Source: Desulfuribacillus alkaliarsenatis
Lineage (GTDB): Bacteria > Bacillota > Bacilli > Desulfuribacillales > Desulfuribacillaceae
Length of the DNA: 64,000 nt
Direction: 5' to 3'
Assembly (NCBI RefSeq): GCF_001730225.1
Contig: NZ_MIJE01000003.1
Coordinates: 39,119-103,118 of the forward strand
Shown: positions 48,328 to 57,496 of the stretch, in pieces
How positions within the stretch are numbered: the stretch's first letter is position 1
Layout of the letters: the number at the start of each line of letters is the position of its first letter
The notes under the pieces: model-generated
The model's database searches: none
What the model saw: the letters and a program-made list of their open reading frames with translations, nothing else
Told to the model about the DNA's origin: nothing
Made by a program: the position numbers and the translations under genes

Positions 48328-49963
48328 GCATCTTCCTGCCCTGTTGGTCGTAATTCCTTTAGTTTTATCGGTTATCATTCTTTTTATAGCCTATATTTCA
48401 GCACGGTTGTTGCGTTGGACTGCCATTTCAACAACTGTAGTCCTCGTACTCTTGTCAATCTTGACCTTAGTGACTAGTGTCCAGGAAGGGGCACTTACCT
48501 ATGCTTTTGGTGGCTGGCTGCCGCCATGGGGGATTGCATTCATAGTTGACCCGATGTCGGCTTTTATCGTACTAGTTACTAATGTTTTGTTCACCCTTGC
48601 TGTCTTATATGGTGGAGCTTACCTGTATGGTATGCACTGGCTCAGGACGGGCTGTTATTATTCCCTATTCTTTCTTATGGTTGCAGGTATGTCTGGAATG
48701 TTAATTTCAGCAGATTTGTTTAATATTTTTGTGTTTATGGAAATGTCCTCATTGGCGACCTATGTATTAATTGCCTTTGCTGGCACAAGGGCAAATTTCG
48801 CTGCGTTTCGATACCTGATAATCGGAACACTAGGGGCGAAGTTTTATCTGCTGGCGGTAGCCTATATATACGGTCTGACAGGCAGTCTATACTTTTTGGA
48901 CGTGGCTGAGCGTTTGCAGCCCTATGAGCAAACAACTGCAATGATTATTATTATGCTACTGATTGTAGCGGGCTTTGGTTTGAAAATGGCGCTATTTCCA
49001 ATGCACGGCTGGCTACCTGATGCCCATACGTATGCACCGTCAACAATCTCAGCGATGATTTCGGGGGTTATGATTAAGGTTCCAGCCTTTGTGTTATTTA
49101 AAATATTCTTTTTTGTACTGGGTGTTGATCAATTTTATACGATGCCGATTTTGATGATAGCTGGAATACTTGCCGCCGCTGGCATGATAGTAGGTTCCGT
49201 TATGGCGCTCTTACAAAAAGAATGTAAGCGCATGCTCGCCTATTCAAGTGTTGCTCAGATAGGCTATGTGATACTCGGATTCTCCATTGGTAATGTGTAT
49301 GGGGTTATCGGTGGGCTTTTGCACATCGTCAATCACGCAGTAATGAAAAGTTGTTTGTTTTTTGTAGCTGGTGCTGTTAAATGGCATAAGCAATCTGATA
49401 GTATCGATAATTTTAAGGGATTGGGCAGGAGCATGCCGCTATCAATGGCAGCCTTTACTGTGGCAGCATTTTCAATGATTGGGCTACCACCAACGGCAGG
49501 CTTCTTTAGTAAGTGGTATTTGTTAAAAGGGGCAGTATTAGAAAACCTGTGGTTTTTTGTAATAGTAATTGTTATTAGTAGTCTTTTAAATGCTATATAT
49601 TTCTTTAGAATTATAGAAAAGATTTATCTGCAGGATGCTGATGAAGTAAACGAAACAAAAAATACAAATGAAACAAGTGATACATATGACACAAATGCCC
49701 TGCAGAAGCAATCTATATCTGCGACCAATTATGAAACTAGTGACGGCAATAACCCTTCTGCCTTTGAGAGGATGCTAGAGCGTCAGCGAGAACGTGTTAG
49801 GTTGTTTCAGGAGAAGCGTTTTGGCGGTTTTGAACTTCCTTTAACAATGCTAGTTCCAATTGTAATATTGGCTATTGGGGTTTTCGTGCTAGGAATTTAC
49901 AATCAGCCAATTGTTACGAATATTATAGAGACAGCGCTAGGAGGGATTGCATATGGGAGATAA
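48314..49963 (+). CDS. mnhD: Na+/H+ antiporter D-type subunit (first of three)
   Basis: NuoM/N-like proton channel subunit of 549 residues and about 14 helices. Key proton-path residues sit in FPMHGWLPDAHTYAPSTIS, with a Lys in IKVPAFVLF. Near the C-terminus a polar insertion of about 60 residues (starting near VNETKNTNETSD) separates the last helices. The start is ATG 48314 or GTG 48320; the G-rich tract upstream serves either. Confidence 0.88.
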   Translation: MVVIEHLPALLVVIPLVLSVIILFIAYISARLLRWTAISTTVVLVLLSILTLVTSVQEGALTYAFGGWLPPWGIAFIVDPMSAFIVLVTNVLFTLAVLYGGAYLYGMHWLRTGCYYSLFFLMVAGMSGMLISADLFNIFVFMEMSSLATYVLIAFAGTRANFAAFRYLIIGTLGAKFYLLAVAYIYGLTGSLYFLDVAERLQPYEQTTAMIIIMLLIVAGFGLKMALFPMHGWLPDAHTYAPSTISAMISGVMIKVPAFVLFKIFFFVLGVDQFYTMPILMIAGILAAAGMIVGSVMALLQKECKRMLAYSSVAQIGYVILGFSIGNVYGVIGGLLHIVNHAVMKSCLFFVAGAVKWHKQSDSIDNFKGLGRSMPLSMAAFTVAAFSMIGLPPTAGFFSKWYLLKGAVLENLWFFVIVIVISSLLNAIYFFRIIEKIYLQDADEVNETKNTNETSDTYDTNALQKQSISATNYETSDGNNPSAFERMLERQRERVRLFQEKRFGGFELPLTMLVPIVILAIGVFVLGIYNQPIVTNIIETALGGIAYGR

Positions 49964-51521
49964 TATATTACCAGTACTTGCAATTGTAGTGCCGCTGATT
50001 GCTGTTGTCTTAATATTACTTAGTAAGAAATATCCGAATATAAGGGAAGCATGGACTATCATTGCAGCACTTCTAAATCTGATAATCATACTGGCAATGG
50101 TTCCTACTATACTGGCGCAGCAGACTATTGATGTGAAGCTGTTTTATGTAGTGAAAGACATTTACTTGCACTTAAGGGTAGACGCTTTAGGTCTGCTGTT
50201 TGCTGCTTTGGCAGCAGTACTATGGGTAGTAACATCGGTGTTTTCGATTGGGTATATGCGTGGTCTAGATAGTAAAAACCAAACAGTCTATTATGCTAGT
50301 TTTGCCTTGAGTCTAGCGGCCACAATCGGAATTGCTTTCTCGGCTAATTTAATAACATTCTTTATTTTCTATGAGCTACTGACGATTGCTACTTATCCGC
50401 TAGTGATTCATAAACGTAATCAAGAAGCACAACAGGCTGGACGGAAATATCTAATCTATACACTGGTAGCAGGACAGCTTCTACTAGTGGGAGTTGTGCT
50501 TGTTCACTTGTTAGCAGGAACGAGTGATTTCGTTGGTGGGGGTATTTTAACGGCAGATATGGCTCCAGCCTGGGTGCTGCAGGCTGTATTTATGCTATTA
50601 TTTATCGGCACTGCAGTTAAAGCAGGAGTGATGCCACTCCATGCTTGGCTACCTGCTGCGATGGTTGCACCAACTCCTGTCAGCGCCTTACTACATGCCG
50701 TAGCTGTGGTAAAGGCAGGCGCATTTGGCGTATATCGAATAGTTGGCTATGTTTTTGGGCCAGAATTATTTCAAGAGATTGGTATGGCTACAGCCATTGC
50801 TTGGATTGCTTCAATTACTATTATTGTCTCGTCACTAATTGCAATAAACCAAGACCATCTAAAGAGAAGGCTAGCGTTTTCGACAATTGGGCAATTGTCA
50901 TACGTTGTCTTAGGTATAGCCTTAGCAACACCCTATGGCTTTCTAGGAGCGGGCTTTCATATGGTCGCCCATGCATTCATGAAAATTACGCTGTTCTTCT
51001 GTGCGGGAGCTATCTATGTGCTGACGAAGAAGGCGAAGGAAAGTGAAATGAATGGGTTAGGCAAACAATTTCCGATTATATTTGCTGCCTTTGCCGTTGC
51101 CTCCATAGGAATTGCGGGTATGCCATTTATTGCTGGCTTTATTAGTAAATTCAACATTGTCCTCGGAGCCATTCAAGGAGGTCAGGTGCTATTTATCGTT
51201 GTCATGATAGCCAGTGCCTTATTAAGTTTGTCGTACCTGATGCCAGTTGTGTATATGGCGTTTTTCAATCATAAAACACAAGGAAGTAATCAAGATGTAG
51301 CACCAATAAAGCTGCCGGCGATAATACCAAAGCTATTAGTAATTCCGATAGTAATAACAGCTTTAAGCTCAGTAATACTAGGCGTCTATCCGAACTTCAT
51401 AGGCTCGTACTATGACTTAGCAGCCTTAGCCAGTGATAATGTATTCATAATTACCGATGTGAATAGTTATAGTGTAATCAAAACGTTTACAGATTTAGTA
51501 GCAAAGGGGTTAATGCGATGA
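49953..51521 (+). CDS. Na+/H+ antiporter D-type subunit (second of three)
   Basis: 522-residue NuoL/M/N-family membrane subunit. The motif MPLHAWLPAAMVAPTPVSAL with HAVAVVKAGAFGVYRI resembles the MrpA/NuoL N-terminal half more than classical MrpD, so it may play the MrpA role. It overlaps the previous gene by 11 bp and the next small gene by 4 bp. AGGAGGGA precedes the ATG at 49953. Confidence 0.87.
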   Translation: MGDNILPVLAIVVPLIAVVLILLSKKYPNIREAWTIIAALLNLIIILAMVPTILAQQTIDVKLFYVVKDIYLHLRVDALGLLFAALAAVLWVVTSVFSIGYMRGLDSKNQTVYYASFALSLAATIGIAFSANLITFFIFYELLTIATYPLVIHKRNQEAQQAGRKYLIYTLVAGQLLLVGVVLVHLLAGTSDFVGGGILTADMAPAWVLQAVFMLLFIGTAVKAGVMPLHAWLPAAMVAPTPVSALLHAVAVVKAGAFGVYRIVGYVFGPELFQEIGMATAIAWIASITIIVSSLIAINQDHLKRRLAFSTIGQLSYVVLGIALATPYGFLGAGFHMVAHAFMKITLFFCAGAIYVLTKKAKESEMNGLGKQFPIIFAAFAVASIGIAGMPFIAGFISKFNIVLGAIQGGQVLFIVVMIASALLSLSYLMPVVYMAFFNHKTQGSNQDVAPIKLPAIIPKLLVIPIVITALSSVILGVYPNFIGSYYDLAALASDNVFIITDVNSYSVIKTFTDLVAKGLMR

Positions 51522-51619
51522 TGAAATTTACTGTAGCTATCATTGGAAGCTTGTTACTAATTGGCGTTGCTAAACTAATGGCTAAGTTTTTACGACGCGA
51601 CGAGGATTACTATGAGTAG
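51518..51619 (+). CDS. 33-residue single-helix membrane protein in the antiporter cluster
   Basis: ATG at 51518 overlaps the stop of the preceding subunit gene (ATGATGA). The product begins MMKFTVAIIGSLLLIGVAKL, has one membrane helix (3-22) and a charged end (FLRRDEDYYE). Translational coupling and its place between two large subunits argue that it is real and perhaps an accessory subunit. No family is recognised. Confidence 0.6.
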   Translation: MMKFTVAIIGSLLLIGVAKLMAKFLRRDEDYYE

Positions 51620-51715
51620 TAGTGGTTATAAACGCAGTATCAAATAAAATAAGTACTGAAAATTATTAGATTTATCTGGAGAATTATTATTTAAAGCGGA
51701 AAGGAGGAGCGCAGT

Positions 51716-53425
51716 ATGATGTTTACAGATATACATCCAAGTGTATTGTTATTATTATTTGGAGCTTTACTATTGTTTGTGCCAGCTAGGTTTATAGCTA
51801 GTGTTAAACTTGCTGCTGCGCTCTTTATTTTTGCTGTTGTATTTTATCTTCCGCAAGATATATCTAGAACAGTCACCTTCATTAATCAATTGGAACTACA
51901 GGTGCTATACGTTGATTGGAGTCGTTGGGTGTTTGCTGTCATTTTAATGGCGATGTTTTTCATAGCACAATTATATGGCTTTAACCAAAGAAAGCGTGGC
52001 GAAGTAATAGCCAGTTTTTTCTATGGAGCTGGAGCCATAGGCTGTGTTTTTGCTGGGGATTGGATAACGCTCCTGTTCTTTTGGGAGCTTATGGCCGTTA
52101 GTTCAACGTTTTTAGTCTGGTATGGTGGCTCAAAGCGTTCAACAGGTGCGGGAATTCGTTATCTGATTTACCACTTTTTCGGTGGTAATTTGTTGTTGTT
52201 TGGAGTCCTATTAAAGGTATATCAAGGGAATTTAGGGATTGAAGTTTTGACAGGAAGCATTGATTTGGCTTTTTGGTTAATCTTCCTAGGTTTTGCTGTT
52301 AACGCAGCAATTCCACCACTGCATACATGGCTTACAGACGCATATCCAGAGACGAGTATTTCAGGCATATTATTTATGAACATCTTCACGACCAAGGTTG
52401 CCGTCTTTATGATTATGCAGGTATTTCCTGGACAAGGGTTTTTAATTTATCTAGGGGTTTTCATGGCGATTTATGGGGTCTTGTATGCCATTTTAGAAAA
52501 TAAAATACGCAAGCTGCTTTCCTATCATATTGTTAGCCAGGTAGGTCTGATGATTGCTGCAATAGGAATCGGAACGGAGTTGGCAATTAACGGGGCATTT
52601 GCACTAGCTATTGGGAATATACTATTTAAGTCGCTGTTGTTTATGAGTTGTGGAGTTATTATTTACTCGACGAATCGCTGGAAGCTAACGGATTTAGGTG
52701 GGCTTTATCGGAAGATGCCTGTTAATACCCTTATGTTCATGATTGGCGCACTGGCGATTTCTGGGCTACCATTTCTTAACGGCTATGTGAGTAAGGCCCT
52801 AGTTGGTGCTGCTGCGTCAGAATACCATCGATTTGTTGCCATCGCCATATATGTAGCTAGCGTTGGTACTGCCTTATCCATCCCACTAAAGCTAGGGTAT
52901 TATGGCTTTGTTTACAAAAGTGATGCAGATTATCAATGGAAGTATAAACATGAGCGGGAGCTAGTAGCTAACGTCCCATATAAATATATTACGATGATAG
53001 CATTAGCGCTAGCTTGTATTGTCTTTGGTGTATTACCGCAGTCGTTATTTCAGCTAATGCCATATGTTGTAGATTACACACCATATACAATGACGAAGGT
53101 TATCGAAGAACTATTTTTCTTAATTGGGATAGCTGCTGTATTTGTATTACTACTACCAAGGCTGACACCGAAGGCAGTAATGAATCTAGACTTCGATTGG
53201 TTCTTACGCGTTTCATTGAAAAGGTTATTATTAAGGCTAGCGGATAGCATACAATTATTAGGTAAGGTCGTATCTAAGCCCAATAAGGCAATAGGAAGCT
53301 TTGTAATAGCGAAAATGCAGACATATAATCCAGACCGAAATCGCGTTATGCTAGAGTGGATTGTAGTGCCAGCACTGCTTGTGTTTGTAATCTCCGTCAT
53401 GCTAATGATTGCAGTCATACCTTAA
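51716..53425 (+). CDS. Na+/H+ antiporter D-type subunit (third of three)
   Basis: 569-residue NuoL/M/N-like subunit. It has IPPLHTWLTDAYPETSISG with a Lys in FTTKVAVFMIM, the equivalents of the proton-channel residues, and a second conserved region (ENKIRKLLSYHIVSQVGLM). The C-terminal 130 residues form a lateral helix plus a final membrane helix, as in NuoL-like subunits. AAAGGAGGAG precedes the ATG. It ends the cluster. Confidence 0.87.
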   Translation: MMFTDIHPSVLLLLFGALLLFVPARFIASVKLAAALFIFAVVFYLPQDISRTVTFINQLELQVLYVDWSRWVFAVILMAMFFIAQLYGFNQRKRGEVIASFFYGAGAIGCVFAGDWITLLFFWELMAVSSTFLVWYGGSKRSTGAGIRYLIYHFFGGNLLLFGVLLKVYQGNLGIEVLTGSIDLAFWLIFLGFAVNAAIPPLHTWLTDAYPETSISGILFMNIFTTKVAVFMIMQVFPGQGFLIYLGVFMAIYGVLYAILENKIRKLLSYHIVSQVGLMIAAIGIGTELAINGAFALAIGNILFKSLLFMSCGVIIYSTNRWKLTDLGGLYRKMPVNTLMFMIGALAISGLPFLNGYVSKALVGAAASEYHRFVAIAIYVASVGTALSIPLKLGYYGFVYKSDADYQWKYKHERELVANVPYKYITMIALALACIVFGVLPQSLFQLMPYVVDYTPYTMTKVIEELFFLIGIAAVFVLLLPRLTPKAVMNLDFDWFLRVSLKRLLLRLADSIQLLGKVVSKPNKAIGSFVIAKMQTYNPDRNRVMLEWIVVPALLVFVISVMLMIAVIP

Positions 53426-53527
53426 AACAAGTAGAATGGGGATAAGTTAATGATACCGAATGTATTATAACTATCTAAATATAGCTATTGAAATTATACA
53501 TTGTTGGTTTTTGAAAGGGGCCTAATT

Positions 53528-53998
53528 ATGGCAAAGCAATCTGGAATTAAAATAGTAGCAAAAAATAAAAAAGCATATCACGATTATTTTATAGAGGAAA
53601 AGCTTGAAGCAGGAATCGTTCTTACAGGGACTGAAATCAAATCGATTCGGGCGGGCAAGGCCAACCTTAAGGAAAGCTTTGCAACAATTAAAAAAGGCGA
53701 GGTTTTCATCCATAATATGCACATTAGTCCCTATGAGCAGGGAAATCGTTTTAACCATGATCCTACAAGAATGCGCAAGCTACTATTAAATAAAATTGAG
53801 ATCTCTAAGCTAATCGGGCAAACTAAAGAAAAGGGTTACTCATTAGTGCCATTATCAATCTACTTGAAAAATGGTCTAGCAAAAATGGAGCTCGGCTTAG
53901 CTAAGGGTAAAAAGCTGTACGATAAGCGTCATGATGCAGCGAAAAAGGATGCCCAGCGAGAAATTGAGCGCGCCTTCCGCGAACGTCAGAAAATGTAA
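53528..53998 (+). CDS. smpB: SsrA-binding protein SmpB
   Basis: tmRNA partner needed for trans-translation. The 156 residues show [38 protein letters not shown] and the C-terminal tail [20 protein letters not shown]. The ATG at 53528 follows GAAAGGGG. ssrA lies 3 kb downstream, with the AOR module in between. Confidence 0.97.
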   Translation: MAKQSGIKIVAKNKKAYHDYFIEEKLEAGIVLTGTEIKSIRAGKANLKESFATIKKGEVFIHNMHISPYEQGNRFNHDPTRMRKLLLNKIEISKLIGQTKEKGYSLVPLSIYLKNGLAKMELGLAKGKKLYDKRHDAAKKDAQREIERAFRERQKM

Positions 53999-54071
53999 TT
54001 AAAGAGTTGCGAATATAGTTTGGAAATTATAATTAGTTTTTTGCCTTAAATATAAGATGGGAGCTGACTGT

Positions 54072-54497
54072 ATGGCGAAAATATTGCAGGTTGTCGATAT
54101 GTACAAGTGCATTGGTTGCTACTCCTGCATGCTTGCGTGTGCGAGAACAGTGAAAAATAGTTTAGCGCCATCAAGGGCGGCGATGCAAATACGAACAGCA
54201 GGAGGTTTTCAGAGCCGTTTTGTTGCTGAGATTTGCTTAGGTTGTATTGATGCTCCCTGTGCGAAAGCCTGTAATTGGGGTGCGTTAACAGTGCGTGCTG
54301 GCGGTGGAGTTCGCTTTAATCCAAAGAAATGTAGTGGATGTAAGGATTGTATTGACGCATGTATTGTCGATGTCCTTTATTTTGACGAGGAAAAGAAGCA
54401 CCCTCTAGCATGCATTCAGTGTGGAACCTGCGTCAAATTCTGTCCCCATAATGTCATAGTGATGGAGGAGCGGAAGTATGACCCAACAGGAAACTAA
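54072..54497 (+). CDS. Polyferredoxin (four [4Fe-4S]) partner of AOR
   Basis: 141 residues with sixteen cysteines in four groups (13/16/19/23, 55/58/63/67, 87/90/93/97, 114/117/120/124), the layout of DMSO-reductase-type electron-transfer subunits. It probably passes electrons between the AOR encoded next and another carrier. The 3' end overlaps the AOR gene by 20 bp, so the two are coupled. The ATG at 54072 fits GGGAG eight bases upstream. Confidence 0.9.
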   Translation: MAKILQVVDMYKCIGCYSCMLACARTVKNSLAPSRAAMQIRTAGGFQSRFVAEICLGCIDAPCAKACNWGALTVRAGGGVRFNPKKCSGCKDCIDACIVDVLYFDEEKKHPLACIQCGTCVKFCPHNVIVMEERKYDPTGN

Positions 54498-56277
54498 GAA
54501 TAATCGGGATAATCGAGAGCTTCGAGTAATTCGAGTATTAGAAATAGATTTAACGAATTCAAGGCTAGAGATTCATGAGCGTACTGACTTAGCTCACTAC
54601 CTTGGGGGTACAGGATTAGCTGCTAAGTTATTTAGCGAGTTTCTAAAAAAAGATTTAGACCCTTTGGCTGAAGAACAACCAATAATATTTGCAAATGGTC
54701 CACTGGCAACGATATTTCCTGTAGCTACTAAGGTAATATCAGTGTTCCGTTCACCATTAACTGGGGAATATGGAGAAAGTCATGCTGGGATGCGCCTTGG
54801 GTTAGCTATGCGTGGCGCTCGTTATGATGCAATCGTTATTCATGGAAAAGCAAAGCGTCCAACGTACTTAACAGTAAATGCCGAGGCAGTTAATTTTAAA
54901 GATGCTTCTGCTATTTGGGGAATGGGCGTTGGTGAGGTAGGCACAATTTTAAGAAAATTGGTACCTGGCACAGGACACCGGAGTTCATTAAGGATTGGTC
55001 AAGCGGGTGAGCGCAAGGTGGCGTTCGCAAACGTAAATGTTGATACGTATCGGCATTTTGGCAGGCTCGGGCTAGGAGCAGTGTTCGGTGCTAAAAACCT
55101 CAAGGCGATGGTAGTAGTCGGTAATACAAATGAGCCACTGACAAATGCTAAGGAATATAAACAAGCTTATGAAGATATTTATAATCAAACGGTTAAGACG
55201 GACATCATGGACAAATACCATGGTCTAGGCACGGCAATTAACGTTATTCCACTTAATGAGCTTAATGCCCTTCCGACTAAAAATATGCAGGAAAGCAACT
55301 TCGAACACGCCGAAGCTATTAGTGGAGAGGCTTTTGCTGAGCAAACCTTACTACGTCAAATTGCTTGCTCGGGCTGCCCGATAGGCTGCATTCATATTGG
55401 TTTACATAGACAAATGTTTGGCGAGCTTTATGAATATGAGTCCAAAAGTATCTCCTACGACCATGAGTTAATATTCGCCCTCGGCTCTTACCTAGGCATG
55501 TCATCCCAGGATAAGGTATATAAGCTCATAGATAAGGTTGAGGATTTGGGGCTGGATGCAATTACAGCTGGGGTTGCCCTCGGGTGGGTAATTGAAGCCT
55601 TTGAAAAAGGGATAATCGACGAAACGCTATTAGGCACAGAGGTAGCTTTTGATGAAGTAGAAGGTTGCTTGCATGTGCTAGAAAATATCGTCAAGCAGCC
55701 AAATGAATTTTATAGATTGCTCGCAAAGGGAACTGATGCTGTAGCTGAGGTATACGGTGGTTTGGATTTTGCCATGACCATGGGTAAGACAGAGATGGCA
55801 GGTTATCATACGGGTCATGCCCATGTAATAGGTCAATCGATAGGAGCTAGGCACTCACATTTAGACAATGCTGGCTATTCTGTAGATCAGAAGCACCGCA
55901 AAGACCAGGGGAAACCTGAAACACACAAGAAAATGATACGAGAGTTAATTGATGAAGAATGCTGGAGAAACGTATTAACGTCAGTAGGGGTGTGTCTGTT
56001 TGCGAGAAACATATACACACCAGAACGGGTTATAAAAGCACTAGCAGCAACAGGTTGCAAAGTAAATGAACAACAGCTTAATGAACTTGGTAAAGATATT
56101 TATAAGTTAAAGCACCGATTACGTACGGACTTAGGGTTTAATATTGATGAACTTCGTTTTCCAAAACGATTTTTTGAGACAAAATCTTTAATTGGTCAGC
56201 TTTCAGAAGAGACTATTCAGTCGATGCTAGACGAGTATAAGCAGCAACTAAGCAATTTACTTAGCAACGTCCAATAA
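54478..56277 (+). CDS. Aldehyde:ferredoxin oxidoreductase family enzyme (W/Mo-bispterin)
   Basis: Tungsten- or molybdenum-bispterin enzyme of 599 residues. The [4Fe-4S] ligands are C297, C300 and C304 in CSGCPIGC, with a fourth Cys expected near the C-terminus (VGVCLFARNIY). N-terminal family blocks are YLGGTGLAAKLF, FANGPLATIFPVATK and GESHAGMRLGLAMRGARYDA. It likely interconverts an aldehyde and a carboxylate; the exact substrate cannot be told. The partner ferredoxin gene overlaps it upstream. A hairpin follows the stop. Confidence 0.92.
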   Translation: MTQQETKNNRDNRELRVIRVLEIDLTNSRLEIHERTDLAHYLGGTGLAAKLFSEFLKKDLDPLAEEQPIIFANGPLATIFPVATKVISVFRSPLTGEYGESHAGMRLGLAMRGARYDAIVIHGKAKRPTYLTVNAEAVNFKDASAIWGMGVGEVGTILRKLVPGTGHRSSLRIGQAGERKVAFANVNVDTYRHFGRLGLGAVFGAKNLKAMVVVGNTNEPLTNAKEYKQAYEDIYNQTVKTDIMDKYHGLGTAINVIPLNELNALPTKNMQESNFEHAEAISGEAFAEQTLLRQIACSGCPIGCIHIGLHRQMFGELYEYESKSISYDHELIFALGSYLGMSSQDKVYKLIDKVEDLGLDAITAGVALGWVIEAFEKGIIDETLLGTEVAFDEVEGCLHVLENIVKQPNEFYRLLAKGTDAVAEVYGGLDFAMTMGKTEMAGYHTGHAHVIGQSIGARHSHLDNAGYSVDQKHRKDQGKPETHKKMIRELIDEECWRNVLTSVGVCLFARNIYTPERVIKALAATGCKVNEQQLNELGKDIYKLKHRLRTDLGFNIDELRFPKRFFETKSLIGQLSEETIQSMLDEYKQQLSNLLSNVQ

Positions 56278-56328
56278 GAAAAGGTAGAATAAGTATCTAG
56301 CTATAAATCGGATACAGGCAATACTATT

Positions 56329-56376
56329 ATCACTTTCTCGTGTTAGAGACAATATACTAGCAAGAGGGAGTGATTT
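56329..56376 (+). terminator. Terminator-like hairpin after AOR
   Basis: ATCACTTTCTCGTG (about 56330-56343) pairs with CAAGAGGGAGTGAT (56361-56374), including G-T pairs and one mismatch, followed by TTTT. The right arm includes the ribosome site of the next small gene, so it may instead control that gene. Confidence 0.5.
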
Positions 56377-56378
56377 TT

Positions 56379-56501
56379 ATGTCTAATTGTGATGATATGC
56401 AATATTATGTGCTTTTAGCAATTGTAATTCTTATGGTCTATTATTTCCTTACAATTGATGGCGATGCTATCGCTAATGCAAGGGAAGTTATTTTTATTTA
56501 A
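56379..56501 (+). CDS. 40-residue single-helix membrane protein
   Basis: ATG at 56379, eight bases after AGGGAG, reads MSNCDDMQYY, then a membrane helix (about 10-26, VLLAIVILMVYYFL) and an acidic tail (TIDGDAIANAREVIFI). It is too short for routine calling. The good ribosome site and the clean helix support it. No family recognised. Confidence 0.5.
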   Translation: MSNCDDMQYYVLLAIVILMVYYFLTIDGDAIANAREVIFI

Positions 56502-56553
56502 TATACTAGATGCAAATTAGTTAGTATATATCTGGTAGCTAGGAGGGAGCGCG

Positions 56554-56904
56554 GTGGACAACAAAGAGATACAGCTTATTATAGAGCAACTGACTCAGCA
56601 ATTGTCTAATAACAACCAGAGCAATACATATACAGATAAAAATTCTAATAAAAAAAGTAATCAATGTAACAACGGTAATAAAAAGCGTAAGAATAAGCTG
56701 ACCCCTGCTCAACTGTTAGTGATTATTGGTATATTAGCTGGAAGCCTGCAAGTTGATTCAATCGCAATAGACAAGGATCAGACGATTCAGATTCTACTTG
56801 CTGGCTCATTAAAGCGTAAAACACAATTAGATGAAATGCTCGATGAAATGGGCGAAATGCCTTTCGAGCAAGTATTTAAAGCAATGATGAATAGATTAGG
56901 TTAG
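56554..56904 (+). CDS. Hypothetical protein, Asn/Lys-rich linker
   Basis: 116 residues starting at GTG with AGGAGGGA upstream. An N-terminal helix (1-18) is followed by a low-complexity Asn/Ser/Lys stretch (about 19-48), a hydrophobic segment (KLTPAQLLVIIGILAGSL) and a helical C-terminus with LDEMLDEMGEMPFEQVFKAM. I do not recognise it. The hydrophobic segment could be a membrane helix or a buried core helix. Confidence 0.65.
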   Translation: MDNKEIQLIIEQLTQQLSNNNQSNTYTDKNSNKKSNQCNNGNKKRKNKLTPAQLLVIIGILAGSLQVDSIAIDKDQTIQILLAGSLKRKTQLDEMLDEMGEMPFEQVFKAMMNRLG

Positions 56905-56959
56905 CAATTAGTGATTAACAATAGATAGTTAAGTAAACTAGCATAAGCAACTAGCAGTA

Positions 56960-56988
56960 TTGAAAAGCAGTGCTGAATATGGTATAAT
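56960..56988 (+). promoter_or_regulatory. ssrA promoter
   Basis: TTGAAA (56960-56965), a 17-bp spacer and TATAAT (56983-56988), about 40 bp before the mature tmRNA 5' end. Confidence 0.8.
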
Positions 56989-57028
56989 AATTTTTACAGT
57001 TATTTGAACTGTACTCGCCAAAACACTA

Positions 57029-57383
57029 GGGGGCGTTTTGGATTCGACGGGGATAGTTCGAGCATGGGCTGCGAGTAGGGGACCATGTCCTCTTCAACAA
57101 CATGGAAGCCAAATTCAATTGGCAAACAAGATTACGCTTTAGCTGCTTAGTATAAAGTAGCTGCCTCACCACTCCATTGTCTGTGTGGCGTGAATGAGGC
57201 TCATAATCAGCAGACTAGTCACTGGGTATGCCGATGGCCCTTTGGCGAAACTTAATCGGATAGTCTAAAAGCCTCCTGTCGTTGGGATCTCTTTTAGGCG
57301 AACCAACAATACGACGACTACACTCGTAGACGCTTATGTGGCGATATCTTCGGACACGGGTTCGATTCCCGTCGCCTCCACCA
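57029..57383 (+). ncRNA. ssrA: tmRNA (SsrA)
   Basis: Rescues stalled ribosomes together with SmpB. The 5' end GGGGGCG pairs with CGCCTCC near the 3' end to make the acceptor stem, and CCA is encoded (57381-57383). The conserved GGATTCGACGGGGATAGTTC at the start and GGGTTCGATTCCC of the T arm are present. The tag frame runs from the resume codon GGC at 57121 to TAG at 57148-57150 and encodes GKQDYALAA; with the charged alanine the tag would be AGKQDYALAA. Its 3' end is the integration site of the following island. Confidence 0.96.
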
Positions 57384-57496
57384 TTAAAACCCTCGACCAA
57401 GAACACAAGGGGACGGTTCCTCTGTGCGCTAATTAGGTTGGTGGAGTACATACTGATTATGTGAGTCCTTGCAGAGATGCAGGGGCTTTTTGTGTG
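57372..57496 (+). repeat. Direct repeat, left copy (attL-like, ssrA 3' end)
   Basis: Positions 57372-57426 are identical over 55 bp to 62542-62596, and similarity continues through the terminator to about 57496. The repeat starts inside the ssrA acceptor stem (TCGCCTCCACCA). It also contains an imperfect palindrome with GGGGACGGTTCCTCTGTG, a type of sequence I know as a dispersed REP-like element in Bacillota. Confidence 0.85.
57463..57492 (+). terminator. ssrA terminator (copy 1)
   Basis: AGTCCTTGC (57464-57472) pairs with GCAGGGGCT (57479-57487), with two T-G pairs, then T5. The same 29-bp sequence recurs exactly at 63542-63570. Confidence 0.85.

Noticed and set aside
50645..51046. 133-codon plus-strand frame inside the second antiporter gene
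   Set aside because: It is an out-of-frame shadow of a well-supported NuoL-like coding region.
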